Assembly (NCBI RefSeq): GCF_026914185.1 | Contig: NC_070562.1 | Span: 1-64,000 of the forward strand | Direction of reading: 5' to 3' | DNA: 64,000 nucleotides | DNA from: Puccinia triticina | Taxonomy: Eukaryota > Basidiomycota > Pucciniomycetes > Pucciniales > Pucciniaceae | In this document: positions 33,033 through 43,905 of the stretch, in pieces | How the letters are laid out: the number at the start of each line of letters is the position of its first letter | Numbering within the stretch: position 1 is the first letter of the stretch | Program-made: the position numbers and the translations under genes | The notes under the pieces: model-generated | Told to the model about the DNA's origin: nothing | Database searches by the model: none | The model's input: the letters and a program-made list of their open reading frames with translations, nothing else

Positions 33033-34400
33033 TTTAATGGTTGCTTACCGGGAGTGCAGCGGGAGGTGGGCCTACACACAGACGCACTTCCTTGCATCTT
33101 TTCTGAACGCCGTTGTGATGAACAAAGGTGGTCACTGCGTAGAAATGTCAGGACCCCGCCGCTCCAAGATGATTCCCAGGTAAAGTCGGGTGATCTGGAG
33201 AAACTCCACTCAACAGCTCCGCCGCGTTGTAGGGCTCTGAGTGGGATAAATAAAGTAAAGTACGTAAAATAATAAAGCTCCGCAAAAGTAAACAGTAAAA
33301 TGAAGCTCCGCCACATAAAGAAGATAACTCCGCAAAAACCGCAAGAAAACAGCCATAAAGCAAGCACAAAACTCTGCAAAGAACAACCGTAACACATAAA
33401 GTAAGTCCGCAATGTAAAACTCTGCTCCGCAACGTACGCAAAGTAAAAGAAGCACAACAATCCGCAAAGTAAAGTAAAACCGTAAAAGAGAGTCTGTGGG
33501 GAGTATGATGATACAGAATCCTCCCTCCACCACTGAGGTTTTATAGAGAAAAGGAAGAGAACTAAAAGATATCCTCCGCCCGCCTCCCACGCACGCCATC
33601 CGCTAACTCCGTTCACACACACACACTTGTCATCCTCCAAGTGCTATACACACACGCACGTCAACCGCCAAGCTCCTCTCTCACGCCAACTCCTGTTGTC
33701 TCCGCTGCTTGCCTTCAACCGCCGTCAAACTCCTCTCTCTAGCTTCCACCCCCCTGTCTAGCCTATGATGTCAGGATCCCACACGCCGCCCTTCTGCCTG
33801 CCACGGCTTCCCCCAATCACCACCTCTGCTATCCAGTCCGCGCTGGCCTGATTAGTCTGAGTCCAGTTCCGCTGTCAAGCTCCACACGCCGCCGCCTTCA
33901 GTTGTGTGCTCCGCTCCGCTCCGTTCCGCACCGTTTCCGCACTGTGTCTGCACCGCCTGTGCGCCGCACTGATTTCTCAGTGGACAATTTGACATGAGTT
34001 CCAGAACTGATCACCACACTGTTTGAAGTGAAGGGAAATTATCAGAAAAAATTCAAAGTGGCCCCACCTGTTGGGATTTCAAATGCTCCTTGATTTTTTT
34101 CCCAATATTTGGGAAATACTTCAAGGAATAATCAAGTGAAAACTCAATCCAGCAAATATCCGGAATATCCACGGGAGTTGCCGGATAAACTCCAGTGAAA
34201 AACTTGTTTGAGTGCCATTAAAATATCATTGGATTGCCCTCCAAACCGCTTTCAAAGTCAATTTGATTTCACTTCAACTTTCATCCCCAGCCACCAATAA
34301 TCAAACAGAAATTGAACATCACCAGCAATTTTTGAATAAAAATCAATCATCACCAGCAACATTTGATCACAAGTCAAACATCACCAACATGGATATCACC
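33033..34400. other. Intergenic sequence with CTCCGC/GCTCCGC word repeats
   Basis: From about 33170 to 33960 the words CTCCGC, CCGCAAA and CGCCGTC recur irregularly. The decamer TGTCAGGACC/TGTCAGGATCC occurs at 33148 and again near 33770, which could mark LTR starts, but no paired LTR is visible. Open frames on the minus strand here are hydrophobic low-complexity readings of these words. Confidence 0.4.
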
Positions 34401-34469
34401 CCAGTCATTTTAATTTGTCTCCCCATTTCAAACTCAGCCTCCCAGCTAGCAGACTCCGACCCACCTTGC

Positions 34470-34699
34470 ATGTTATGGAAAACCAGGAACCCAGCTCGCA
34501 CAATGGCAAACAAGAAGAAGAAGAACTAAGTAGTGACTCCAAAAAGTTGAGTCCCTCCAATATTTCCATTTATTTAAATTTGGGCCCTGACACACCCTCC
34601 CCCCACCCGGCTCAGACCCAATCACAGCCTCGCAGCAATGAGGCTCCGGCCCCTCTCTCAGAGGACAATGAGGGCTCCCCTCCCCGCCGCCTGTACTGA
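34470..34699 (+). CDS. Acidic hypothetical fragment ending at a MITE
   Basis: Starts with ATG and reads an acidic, Ser/Pro-rich 76-residue peptide that stops one base before the MITE at 34700. A second open piece starts just after the MITE in the same nominal frame. The two may be halves of one gene or gag-like ORF broken by the insertion. There is no known domain. Confidence 0.25.
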
Positions 34700-34903
34700 C
34701 AGCATATTTGGCTGGGATGAAGTCATCCCAGTTTAACTGGGATGCACTCAACCAATTTGAAATGGGTTGATCTTGACCAAGGAAATATAAATCCAAGGGG
34801 GGTACCTTGGATTTATATTTCATCAGTTGAGATCAACCAAGTTTAAATTGATTGATTTCATCCCAGTTTAACTGGGATAACCTCAACCCAGCCAATTATG
34901 CTG
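34700..34903. mobile_element. Foldback MITE (204 bp)
   Basis: Ends CAGCATATTTGGCTGGG and CCCAGCCAATTATGCTG are inverse with one mismatch. Inverted similarity continues inward (CATCCCAGTTTAACTGGGAT on both sides, TTGATC, AAATATAAATCCAAGG around the centre at about 34801). A clear target duplication is not visible, so the superfamily is open. Confidence 0.8.
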
Positions 34904-35969
34904 GCAGTGCTGCTACCACAGAAGTGCAAGTCTAGCTTTGAGAGGCTTCAGGAACTCTGCCCTGATTTGTTCAACCCGTCACGTGCCGAGTCCAAAGATT
35001 GCAAGCCTTCGCCGTCATTGCTTGTTGACCAACTTGAGTTGTTGGGCTCTTCACCCCCACCAACTCCCAAGCGCGCCAAGTCCAGCAACATTTCTCCCCC
35101 CCCTGATGGCAACCTCACAATGGAACAGCATGTGGATCTAGGGTTTACTTGTTTTGTAGTGTGGGGTGTGCAAACTCCTCATTTGGAGTGTTGAGGAGTC
35201 AAGTGGTGGGCGGGGAGGAGCAATGGAGTCTCATGGGTTTTTCCCTTTCTCACAAATAACAGATTAAGGGTCTTCACTCTACCACAACGCTAGCCTGTTT
35301 TCATCGACTTTTGGCATGCTTTGGCTTGGTTTATGGTAAAAACTTGTTGAGAACAACCGGAACTAGCAGGACCACTACCTCCACCAACACAAGCAAACAA
35401 AGGTGTACAAGGCTCTTCTAAATCTTCCTCCATTACCTCCCTTACCAGTTGAGGAAAAACCAAACCCTTTTGACAAAGACTGTTCCCCATCTCCTTTTAT
35501 ATTGGCAATCTTGTACGTTTTTTCAAAAGAAATAACATGGCACATTGACAAAGGCACACCACCATTGGCCCCAATCTCAACCCACAATTGCATAGTTAGG
35601 AACCCTTTTGGACTACCAGTTACAATTGTCATTCCAACACCAACATATTGGCCTAAAACCAACACACCTCGGGGACCATCTACTTTGGAAACATCTCCAA
35701 TACATCCTCCGTCAGAACAGTTGCCAACCATCTCAGACGTCATACTAAATCCAGAACTAACCACTACTTCCATGTCACAAACCACCACGATTGACATTTC
35801 TCCCAAAAAAAAGTTTTTGCAACAACCCAGTGTTTACAAATCTGAAATTGAACAACTTTTGGAGGACAGTTCAAACTTTACCAAGTCTTCTATACTACCA
35901 GCTACAAGAACCACAAAGCTCTGCTTGGCAAGTTTTAATAAGGTGATAGGAGTGGTATGCTCAAGATGA
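34904..35969 (+). pseudogene. Hypothetical coding pieces, unrecognised
   Basis: One open piece (to 35194) has a Ser/Pro-rich segment and a basic TPKRAKSS patch. A second (35403-35969, 188 aa) has a hydrophobic ILYVF stretch, EITWHIDKG and a Ser/Thr/Pro-rich C-terminal half. They are separated by about 200 bp with stops. I see no splice pair that joins them convincingly. Transposon-derived ORF1-type proteins are a possibility given the LINE fragment 3 kb downstream. Confidence 0.3.
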
Positions 35970-35984
35970 GTTTGCCCCTAGATG

Positions 35985-36280
35985 ACCGGCACAGACTTAT
36001 GATCATTTAGGGAAGGTGTTACTCCTCTCGATGACCCGTGTAGACCGGTCATCAAGAGATGGAAGTCCCCTTGATGACCTGGAAGGATATCAAGGGGAGA
36101 GAGGAGTAACACGTCCTGTTCATGACCGGTCTGTACCGGTCATTGAGAGGTGTGAGCCCCCTCAATGACCGGCACAATCCGGACATTGATGGACATTGAG
36201 AGGTGTGAGTCCCCTCAATGACCGGCACGGACCATTCATCAAGAGGAGGTGTGAATCTCCTTGATGCTGGTCTGTACCGG
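35985..36280. repeat. Hairpin satellite, left block
   Basis: Irregular tandem units of about 45-60 bp, each an imperfect hairpin of the form GACCGGTCATTGAGAGG...CCTCAATGACCGGC with GTGTGAGTCC loops. It continues at 37174 after the inserted element. Confidence 0.8.
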
Positions 36281-37173
36281 CAAAGACTAGCACATTGAAT
36301 CGAATCGATTCAAGTATTCGTATTTGTATTTGATTCAAGTCAAATAATGCCTGGGCAAATTTAAGCTCGAATATTTGAATAAATTCAAATAATGGCTCAA
36401 AGGGGCGCGTAGAGCGCCAATGCAAGCTTTTCTGGGGCGCAAAGGCCCCAGATGAGTTTGAAAAGGCCCAAAAGTGGGTCAGCTACGCTAACCATAGCTT
36501 TTAGTGTAGTGTAGCGCAGCGTAGATGCGCTCTTTTTTAGCGTAGCGTTATCACAATTGTGCGCATCTGCACTGCACTATGCGCACATCTGCGCTGACGC
36601 TACGCGCACAGGGTGAAATGCTATTTTATCTTTTAGCATAGCGTTAGCACAGATAAATTTTAGATTTTAGCATAGTGTTAGCACAGATATGCGCAATTGC
36701 GCCAATGCTAAGCACGCAGGGCGCAAAAGAGCGTGCGCTACGCTGCGTCTGCCACTATCAAAAGTGCGTCTGCCACTATCAAAAGTGTGTCCGCCACTAT
36801 AAAAAGTGCGTCCACCACTATCAAAAGTGTGTCTGTCACTATCAAAAGTGTGTCCGCCACTATCAAAAGTGCGTCCGCCACTATCAAAAGTGTGTCCGGC
36901 ACTCTGAATAGTGCGTCTGTCATTATGAGATATGCCTCTGGCAATATTGCAAGCCTCTTTGGCACCATGATATTTTTGACGGATGACTTCCTCAGAAATT
37001 TATGGCTCAGAAATGGGCCAAAGTAAGTCAAAAACACAAAAAATGTAATTTTTTGGTGTTTTTGATGTATTTTGGAAGTTTTTCCGTCAAATATCTCCAA
37101 GTACTCGAATATTCAATGAAACAGTATTCGAGGGGCCCAAAAAACACGTCGAATACCACTGTGCTAGTCTTTG
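36281..37173. mobile_element. hAT-like non-autonomous element (893 bp) inside the satellite
   Basis: The termini CAAAGACTAGCACA and TGTGCTAGTCTTTG are exact inverses, and both flanks carry TGTACCGG (36273-36280 and 37174-37181), an 8-bp duplication typical of hAT elements. The target itself is repetitive and contains that word, so the duplication is suggestive and not absolute. The inside has TAGCGTAGCG-type words, ATTCGAATA-type palindromes and a 21-bp minisatellite, but no transposase. Confidence 0.72.
36747..36915 (+). repeat. 21-bp minisatellite, about eight units
   Basis: Units of the form GTCYGCCACTATCAAAAGTGY follow each other at exactly 21 bp, so one frame reads a repeated heptapeptide (CHYQKCV). 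This explains the open frames on both strands here. Confidence 0.9.
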
Positions 37174-37440
37174 TGTACCGGTCATCTCATTGAGAGGAGG
37201 TGTGAATCTCCTTGATGCTGGTCTGTACCGGTCATCTCATTGAGAGGAGGTGTGAATCTCCTCCATCCTGGTCTGTACTGGTCATTGGGGGGAATAACTC
37301 CTCTCAATGACCTGTACACACTGGTCATTGAGAGGTGTGAGTCCCCTCAATTACCGGCATGGACCAGTCATCAAGAGGAGATCCCACTCCAATCACGATT
37401 TTTTTCTTTTGCCCCTGTGGTGTACCGGTGATCAAGAGGT
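37174..37440. repeat. Hairpin satellite, right block
   Basis: Continuation of the satellite at 35985-36280 with the same CATTGAGAGG...CCTCAATGACC hairpin units, including two nearly identical consecutive units at about 37181-37265. Confidence 0.8.
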
Positions 37441-37499
37441 GTCAGCGGGCATCCAGTGGGGTGGGCCAGACAGGGTGTGCACATAGTATACCCTGCTTG

Positions 37500-37810
37500 A
37501 CTGGGGTTCAACTTGAACCCCATATGCACTCCAGCTCTGGCTGGAGAGCTCTGCACTCCCCTTTCAGGGAGGAGACATATCACGAATGGAGTGTTGGGAT
37601 ATGCACTCTAATTTTATGGAGTGGGAATCACCGGCACTCATTACATTTTCTGGCCACTGCAGTTCTTGGTGGTGCACTCCAAAGACTCTTGAGTCCTTGG
37701 TTCTGCACTCCAGCCAACTTGGAGTATTCTACTCTGTACTCCAACAATCATTGGAGTGCGCACTCCATACACACACTTGTGGAGTGCTTTTGGGATTTTT
37801 TTGAAGTGTA
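37500..37810. repeat. GGAGTGC/GCACTCC word cluster
   Basis: More than ten GCACTCC or GGAGTGC words in about 300 bp, several as inverted pairs (GCACTCCAGCTCTGGCTGGAG; TTGGAGTGCGCACTCCA). The cluster resembles the dispersed GGCACTCC palindrome elsewhere in the window. Confidence 0.6.
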
Positions 37811-38380
37811 CTTAGGCTGACCCAAAAAAATACAAAAACATGCATCAGAGTAATGTACAGGGTATGGGTATACACAGAGGTAAAATAATCAGGTCAAAAC
37901 ATTCATAGATTGGGTCAACATTGTGGATCAAGTCCACCTGATCACAGTTGGGCTTAGTTTCAGCATAGGTATGGTGTATGTTCTACATGTACCTTCCACA
38001 ATACATCTCATACAATTCCAGTTAGGATCCGGTTAGATTGCGCCTGACATCTTAACCATTCTTTGAACAAAGATCAGACCAACATCAAACCAACATCAAA
38101 CCAACTTTGAACCAGTAACTAACAAGGATTGGACCAAATGTTGGCATGAATTGTGCAAAGGCACTTGTAAACAGGTGCTGAGCAAACGTCCGCGGTGATA
38201 TGTAGTCCAATATCTGCCCCTCTATGTGGGCAGAGATCGTAACGGATGCGGATGTCAAATGTCAAATATCCTGGGTGTGCAATATTGTAGCGCACTTCTG
38301 TTACGGTTAATGGTAATGGTAACAAGAGAAAAACTGTTATGATATCGGTACATTAACAATAACCATACCGTAACTACCCA

Positions 38381-38914
38381 ATGTTGCTACACGGTATCCC
38401 CTCCCTTTTTGATCCCAACAATTGTGGTCATTTAGATGCCCTCGGCACACAAAATCAGATTGATCCAAACCTAATTCAATTGGCGCGCTGGTTGAGCAAC
38501 CCAGCAGACAAAGGAAAAAAGAATGGATCAATAGTACCTCAACTCCTTGATAAAGACATTGCACTCAAGATAGAATGAACCAGCCTCTTCCTCCAAAATG
38601 AACTGTATCAAGGAGCTCATTACGCACAATCAATACCACAATGCTTCTGATGCTGGCGGATGGGCCACACAGCAAAGTGGTGCAAAGACAACCCACAATG
38701 CAGCAAATGTCATGGAAACCACAACTCAACCAAGTGTAAATCCTCTGCTCTGACTGCACAATCCTGCTGCGTCTGTATCTTGCAAGAACAGATCACCTCC
38801 AACAAGACAGTCAACCGACTAGATGAAAAGTTTGCTCATTTGCTGTGGTCAAAGACTTGCCTGACAATGGCGCACAATCTCCAAATTTGCAAGAGACGTC
38901 AATGGAACACATGA
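38381..38914 (+). pseudogene. Degenerate LINE (Tad1-like) ORF1 fragment
   Basis: A single frame from 38381 to 38914 contains two TGA stops (38576-38578 and 38648-38650) and otherwise reads a non-LTR retrotransposon gag-like protein. It shows a NPADKGKKNGSIVPQLLDKD stretch, then the zinc-knuckle region CxxC with WRMGHTAKWC and QCSKCHGNHNSTKC. The second stop falls inside the first knuckle (QCF-stop-CW). Both stops sit where Arg is plausible, so CGA to TGA changes would explain them. No ORF2 (endonuclease, reverse transcriptase) is found nearby, so the copy is truncated as well as mutated. Confidence 0.8.
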
Positions 38915-38989
38915 TGATAGCACATTTCTTTTCCACTTCTCTTCCTCCTTCAATTCCTTAATCTAAGCCAGTTTAACTTCAAGTTATAA

Positions 38990-39447
38990 ATGATGTGGGC
39001 ACTCTCCAAATATTTAGATGTGGTTTTTTTTAGCCTGTATATGCTTTTTTACCTCCAAACGGAGGGTATACACTATAGTGCACAATGTCAAATCAAATCT
39101 GCACTTAAAAAAAAAGGCCTGCATTGGACTGCAGCTCTGACTGCCTCCCGTGCAGAGTCGGCCACCAAAAACATTTGGTGGCTTTGGGGGGGTTGGGCCG
39201 ACGCATTTCCCCACGTCAACCTTGCTTCAACACCGAACCGTGGTGTACACTCTCCCGCGGGCCGCTACGTTGGCCAGCAAGAGGGTCGGCACTCTCTTGA
39301 TGGCCAGTCCCAGCCACCGAGCGGGTTTAGGAGTGTTTAGCTCTCCCGATGGGGGGCAGGTACCGCCGGTACACCGCCTGAGTACCCCCGGGGATGTCCG
39401 TCTGATTACCATCTCTCACCCACAGTGCAAGAGTTTTATTTTTTGGT
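38990..39447. other. Intergenic sequence, nothing recognised
   Basis: A moderately GC-rich stretch from 39120 to 39420 with open frames on both strands but no familiar motif. The self-complementary CCACCAAAAACATTTGGTGG lies at about 39161. Confidence 0.4.
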
Positions 39448-39450
39448 TAA

Positions 39451-39834
39451 GGCCCGTTTGGCACCAATATAAATATAAATGATATAATTGCTGATTAATT
39501 CAATAAAAAATACAAGATTCAACATAAAGCCTCCAAATTTTTTTGTAGGCAACCTAAAGTGCTGGTCTCTTCAACTGTGAACCCAGAATCAACTTATCCA
39601 GCCATCTTCAGCACCATAATGCCATTATATCGCTTCATATTGGTCAAAAGTGATATAATGGTATTATGGTGCTGAAGATGGCTGGATCAGTTGAATCTGA
39701 TTTCAAATTTGAGGAGACCAGCACTGTAGGTTGCCTACAAAAAATTTTTGGAGGCTTTATGTTGAATTTTGTCTTTTTTATTGAATTAATCAGTGATTAT
39801 ATCACCTATATTTATATTGGTGCCAAACGGGGCC
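39451..39834. mobile_element. PIF/Harbinger-type long-TIR MITE (384 bp)
   Basis: The ends GGCCCGTTTGGCACCAAT and ATTGGTGCCAAACGGGGCC, flanked by TAA (39448-39450 and 39835-39837), lie in an almost complete foldback. The arms pair along most of their length around a centre near 39645, including the CAGCCATCTTCAGCACCATAA arm. It is of the same family as 32505-32653. Confidence 0.9.
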
Positions 39835-39837
39835 TAA

Positions 39838-40352
39838 ATGTTGCCTTGGAACAGAAAACCCATCACAGATACGCTGATAAAATATTTCTAGTAAAAATGT
39901 GTTGAAGGTTATATGTATCTCTTTCTGCAAGGAGTAATATTAATCATGGCAGTCTGTGAATTTATAAAATTTGAGGATTCTCTGGCGTCTGCCACGCATA
40001 ATTACGTGATCTTGTCGAAAAGAGAAAGAATACGGCCAGGATGCTCTCTAGGAGCATTGTGCAATCCCCAGCCCATCATAATCCTCCCCGGCATGCCCCT
40101 CCCTGTACATGACTGATCCCACCGGATGAGGCAATATTATTACTGCCGGCCTCTCCCGAGCTGGATTATGTAGTGGGGTCCCACCCGGGTGGGCGTCGGA
40201 TACTCCCGGGTGCTCTGCCAACTCTTTCCTGTTGACCGTCTCGCCTTTTTCCGCCACCGACTTCTGCCCCCAACCACCTCAGCTCTCCACCCTCAGCACT
40301 CCACCGAGCTACCTCGTCAGCATACAAACATCGACAAGCCAACCCAGTCGAG
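39838..40352. promoter_or_regulatory. Upstream region of the PP2C gene
   Basis: About 500 bp. The last 180 bp are pyrimidine-rich (CTCCACCCTCAGCACTCCACC), as in many basidiomycete 5' UTRs. A Harbinger MITE borders it on the left. Confidence 0.4.
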
Positions 40353-42224
40353 ATGGGCGTCCCGAACTCAAGAGCCTCCCTGCTCAGTCTGGTCTCACTC
40401 AAGCGGCAACCCAACCAGGAATCGATTCGAACGATCAAGTTCAAACTCATTAGACCGGCCTCAACAACAACCACCAGCTCATCATCAACCACCTCGACAA
40501 ACCCCCAACTCCTTCATCATCATCATCAACACCACCAGAAAAAGAAGATTCCTATCAACCATCGGTCGCTCACCAGTCTTCCACCCAATCACCATCAACT
40601 CTCCTTCTTTGACCCCTCAGCCAGCCTCAACTCATCCGACTATCCTTCTGGTCATCAGATCTTCCAACCTATCGATCCATCCGCCTGCCACCCTTCCACT
40701 GTCCCAGCCTCATCATCCTCTTCTGCCCCTCCCCACTCTCGCTCCCCCTCATCACCCTCAAATCAATCAGGAACAAGATCTACTCACACAAACTCTTCCG
40801 GTCAGACTTCATCAACCCTCCTTAACCATTCATCCGAACCGGATCCCACCCACGATTATCATCACCTCAGTAGTAGATCAACAACCTCCCATCTGTCTCC
40901 TCACAACCAATTCAGTCCACTCAATCTCTACGGCCACTCTCAATCCAACAAGAACCATCAACTGCTAGAACCATCGAAGTCATCATTCCTACAGAAAAAG
41001 AACGTCTTCGTCTTCAGGAATGGCGCTAGTGGAATTCCCAAGAACCGTTTCCATGGTGGCGCTGGAGGTGGTGGCAACTCCAATAACAGCAACAGTAGTA
41101 CCCCCAACACTACTAGCATCAATCCTGAAGCTGAGAAGCTAAACCCGATGAGCAGTGTTCAAGTTGGAGAGGATTCTTACTTTCTGAGAAGTGACAGCCT
41201 GGGCGTCGCCGATGGTGTTGGTGGTTGGAGTGGAAAACCGGGTGCGAATCCGGGGTTGTTTTCGAGCAAGCTCATGCATCGTTGAGTCTACTTGATCCCA
41301 CCGATAAACCAAAATCCTTGGCTCGAATTGACATGAATGTTTTTTTTGTCTCTTCTGTCTTGGCCCTACCCATCTGCAATCTTCCAGATTGTTCGACAGA
41401 AATATCTCGATATGAAGACATAGATGATGTTCGCTTTCTCTCCTACAATGCAATCGACCCTGTTGAAATCCTGCAACACGCCTTCGAACGCTCCATCCAC
41501 GAATCAAAACTAGAAGGTTTATTAGGCTCCACGACTGCTTTGATTGCTATCCTTCGCGATGACGAACTGAGAATTGCCAATCTTGGAGATTGTTGTTGCT
41601 CGTGAGCTCCTTTCTTTTTTCCCAAATTAGTAGAACATTCAATCATCCATCGATTTACTTAGACTCTCCGTTTGTCCAGTGTTATTCGCGGAAACGATTT
41701 CATCTTCAGAAGCGAAGAACAGCAACATTCTTTCAACTATCCCGTTCAGATCGGTACCAACTCCAAATCCACGCCCACCAGGGATGCTCAGCGGTACAAC
41801 ATCAAAGTGCAAAAAGACGATGTAAGCTCGCATCCTGCACATACATTCCGAAACTTACTTCGATGGCCTCTTACTCTTGATCATGTTTTTCACTCGTTAC
41901 TAGATTGTCATCTTGGGATCGGATGGATTGGCGGATAATCTGTTCGATGAAGACATTTTAGAAGAAGTGCTGAAGTTCACAACGATCTCAAACGAAGACC
42001 ATGCCAATCCCGGTGGTGCCGGAGCAGCACTTCCGCGGCCGTTTACCCCACAAATGATCTCCGACTCGTTATGTCTAAAAGCTAGAACGGTAGTTGAAGA
42101 TCAGCAAGCGGTTACCTCTCCATTTTCACAACGAGCAAACGAGGAAGGGATTCATTACGTTGGTGGCAAGAATGACGATATCTCCGTCCTAGTAGCTATC
42201 GTTGGCGATCAAAATGATACTTAG
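40353..42224 (+). CDS. PP2C-type protein phosphatase (PTC7-like)
   Basis: Exons 40353-41280, 41388-41601, 41680-41821 and 41904-42224 join in frame to 534 aa. The long N-terminal part (about residues 1-260) is low complexity, rich in Ser, His, Pro and Asn, with a hydrophobic/basic start that could be a mitochondrial presequence. The catalytic domain follows. Its motifs are GEDSYFLRSDSLGVADGVGGW (first metal Asp near 287), a LFSSKLMHH region completed across intron 1, GSTTALIAIL, ANLGDCC, LGSDGLADN and GKNDDISVLVA (last metal Asp). This variant set matches the PTC7/PPTC7 branch, which in yeast acts in mitochondria on coenzyme Q biosynthesis. Targeting here is inferred. Introns have GT-AG ends. 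Confidence 0.92.
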
Positions 42225-42989
42225 CGTTAGATGCTCCTTATTTGGTTACAAGTGAGTCCAGTTCAGTTTATTCACCCGCTCGTCTTGTGTCATGTTCGTA
42301 ATAGTAACAATGTCGGATTTTATTCTTGGTGTAGATTTATTTCATCTTTCTTGGCATATTAATAAATACCGTTTCCACTTGATCTCCCTTTCGTTCTTGC
42401 CCCTTTAGCTAGAAAATTGGAACTTAAGTGAAAGTCGAACGAAAAAATAATTCTCTTGGCGTCTCATTTTCCACTCTATTTTTCTACCGCATCGTTATAA
42501 TCAGTTGCATCCGTATGCTTCCAAAACCAAAAAAAAAAAAAAGTCGTCGTAAACATCTGCAGCCACCTGATCATATCATCTCTCGTTCCCCTTAGTAGCT
42601 TCGTCAGAAATTCATGCTTGCAGACTAGCTGCTCCCCCCCCCCAAAAAAAAAAAAAAAATATATGCAAAAATGATGATCCAAATGTTTACGGTTCAGTTG
42701 ATTAGAGACTGGATTCTGCTCTAATGGAGCAGTTCGTTCTTTCCCCTACATTTTACTTTTATCTCTGTTGAACCCCTTTATCTATTGTAGGTGATTGATT
42801 ATCTTCATGAATCTGTATCTTTTTTGATGTTCTCTTGCAATTGTTGTGTTTTTCTGTAGCCTATTTTTGTCTCTTTGGGGTGCTATGTTTGTTTGTTTGT
42901 TCTGTTGCTGAGAAGTCTGCGGGCTCTGGGTGTGCAGTGCACCAAGTAGAGCAGTCCTTCAATTGCCACAACACAGCCTCCTGGAACTT
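42225..42989. other. 3' region of PP2C and intergenic sequence
   Basis: AT-rich with two A-runs (about 42529-42542 and 42644-42658). No gene. Confidence 0.5.
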
Positions 42990-43000
42990 GAGTGTGTAAC

Positions 43001-43649
43001 GAGCTTAACTAGGCCTCCGGGCGGGAGCGGTAGCGAGCAGCGGAGCTGTCCACGCCAGTGGAGGCCTATACCTTAAGTCGGGATTCCCGCGTGATGAGTT
43101 TTTCGATTTCGCGGGAAAACCCTCTTTTTTGACTTCCTCCTCCTGTACCCGCTTCTTTGATCTCATCCACCTGATTTCCTTAGCAGACAATGAAGGCCTG
43201 CTTCTTGTCTTTCTTTTGGTGTTATGTATCCTGTTGTACTGGTCCTCACTGATTTTATAAAGATTTTTGAAAACTGTCTGTTTTCAGCTCCCGAGGACTT
43301 GTTTTGGTGTGCGCGGGGTACTCGAACCGCTCGTTCGAGCAAAAAAAAGTTCAAAGTGTGATTTTATGAAAATCATTATAAAATCACAAGTTTATGTACT
43401 TGTTCTGAGTTTGGGTTGGATGAACAGGAAGATGCTGCTCTTCCATAAAACCTGCTCAGAGATCCTCAAAGTTTTGAGGACATTGTGTAATCCGAGGCTG
43501 GAGTTTTCTCCCACCAAAAGGTGGGAAACTCATCACGCGGGTTTGCCGACCTAAGGCGCAAGTCCCCCCTGCGGGGGGGTTCACTTCGCGAACCAACCAG
43601 CCAGCCAACTGGCTGGCGTACCCCGCAGCAGGGGACTTGTGTTAAGTTC
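43001..43649. mobile_element. Mutator-like foldback element (649 bp)
   Basis: The ends GAGCTTAAC and GTTAAGTTC are inverse with one mismatch. They are flanked by an exact 11-bp duplication GAGTGTGTAAC (42990-43000 and 43650-43660), in the 8-11 bp range of Mutator-type elements. Inner inverted blocks (AAGTCGGGATTCCCGCGTGATGAG near 43074 against its partner ending near 43553) extend the foldback. No transposase. Confidence 0.8.
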
Positions 43650-43700
43650 GAGTGTGTAACAAGTGTGATTTACAAAAAAAAAAAGAAGAAAAGGCCCTGT

Positions 43701-43905
43701 CCAATACCCTGATATCATCTTGATCTTCTGCACCACACCTTTTCTTGAGTTTCATGACTCTATTGGTGTTTTCTACTCTTTAGCATTTCACCCAGAGGCC
43801 AGCCTTTTCACACACTCACCCCTTCACCCAGAGGCCAGCCTTTTCACACACTCACCCCCTCCACAGCTATATCTAATAATCTATCCCACAGAGTAGTCCC
43901 CACAA
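43701..43905 (+). repeat. Dispersed direct repeat, copy A (with 36-bp internal duplication)
   Basis: Closely similar to 54611-54765, from CCCTGATATC through CTTGAGTTTCATKACTCTATT to GAGTAGTCCCCACA. Copy A repeats the stretch around CACCCAGAGGCCAGCC twice in tandem, which copy B does not. Confidence 0.85.

Noticed and set aside
33011..33640. 209-codon minus-strand frame with hydrophobic stretches
   Set aside because: It runs into the Stowaway-type MITE end and reads low-complexity CTCCGC/AAAGTA words. There is no domain.
33148..33790. LTR of a Gypsy element starting TGTCAGGACCCC
   Set aside because: The similar decamer recurs at about 33770, but no LTR-length duplication, primer site or coding region is visible.
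36675..37100. Cys/His-rich heptad protein (CHYQKCV repeats) resembling a zinc-binding protein
   Set aside because: Encoded entirely by the 21-bp minisatellite, and both strands are open.
35985..37440. CRISPR-like alternating repeat pattern
   Set aside because: Units are self-complementary and irregular, spacers are not unique, and the organism is a eukaryote.
40189..40968. Second long open frame (259 codons) overlapping the PP2C N-terminal region in another frame
   Set aside because: The overlap is within low-complexity Ser/His/Pro coding sequence of the phosphatase, where alternative frames stay open by composition. It shows no domain or conserved motif.
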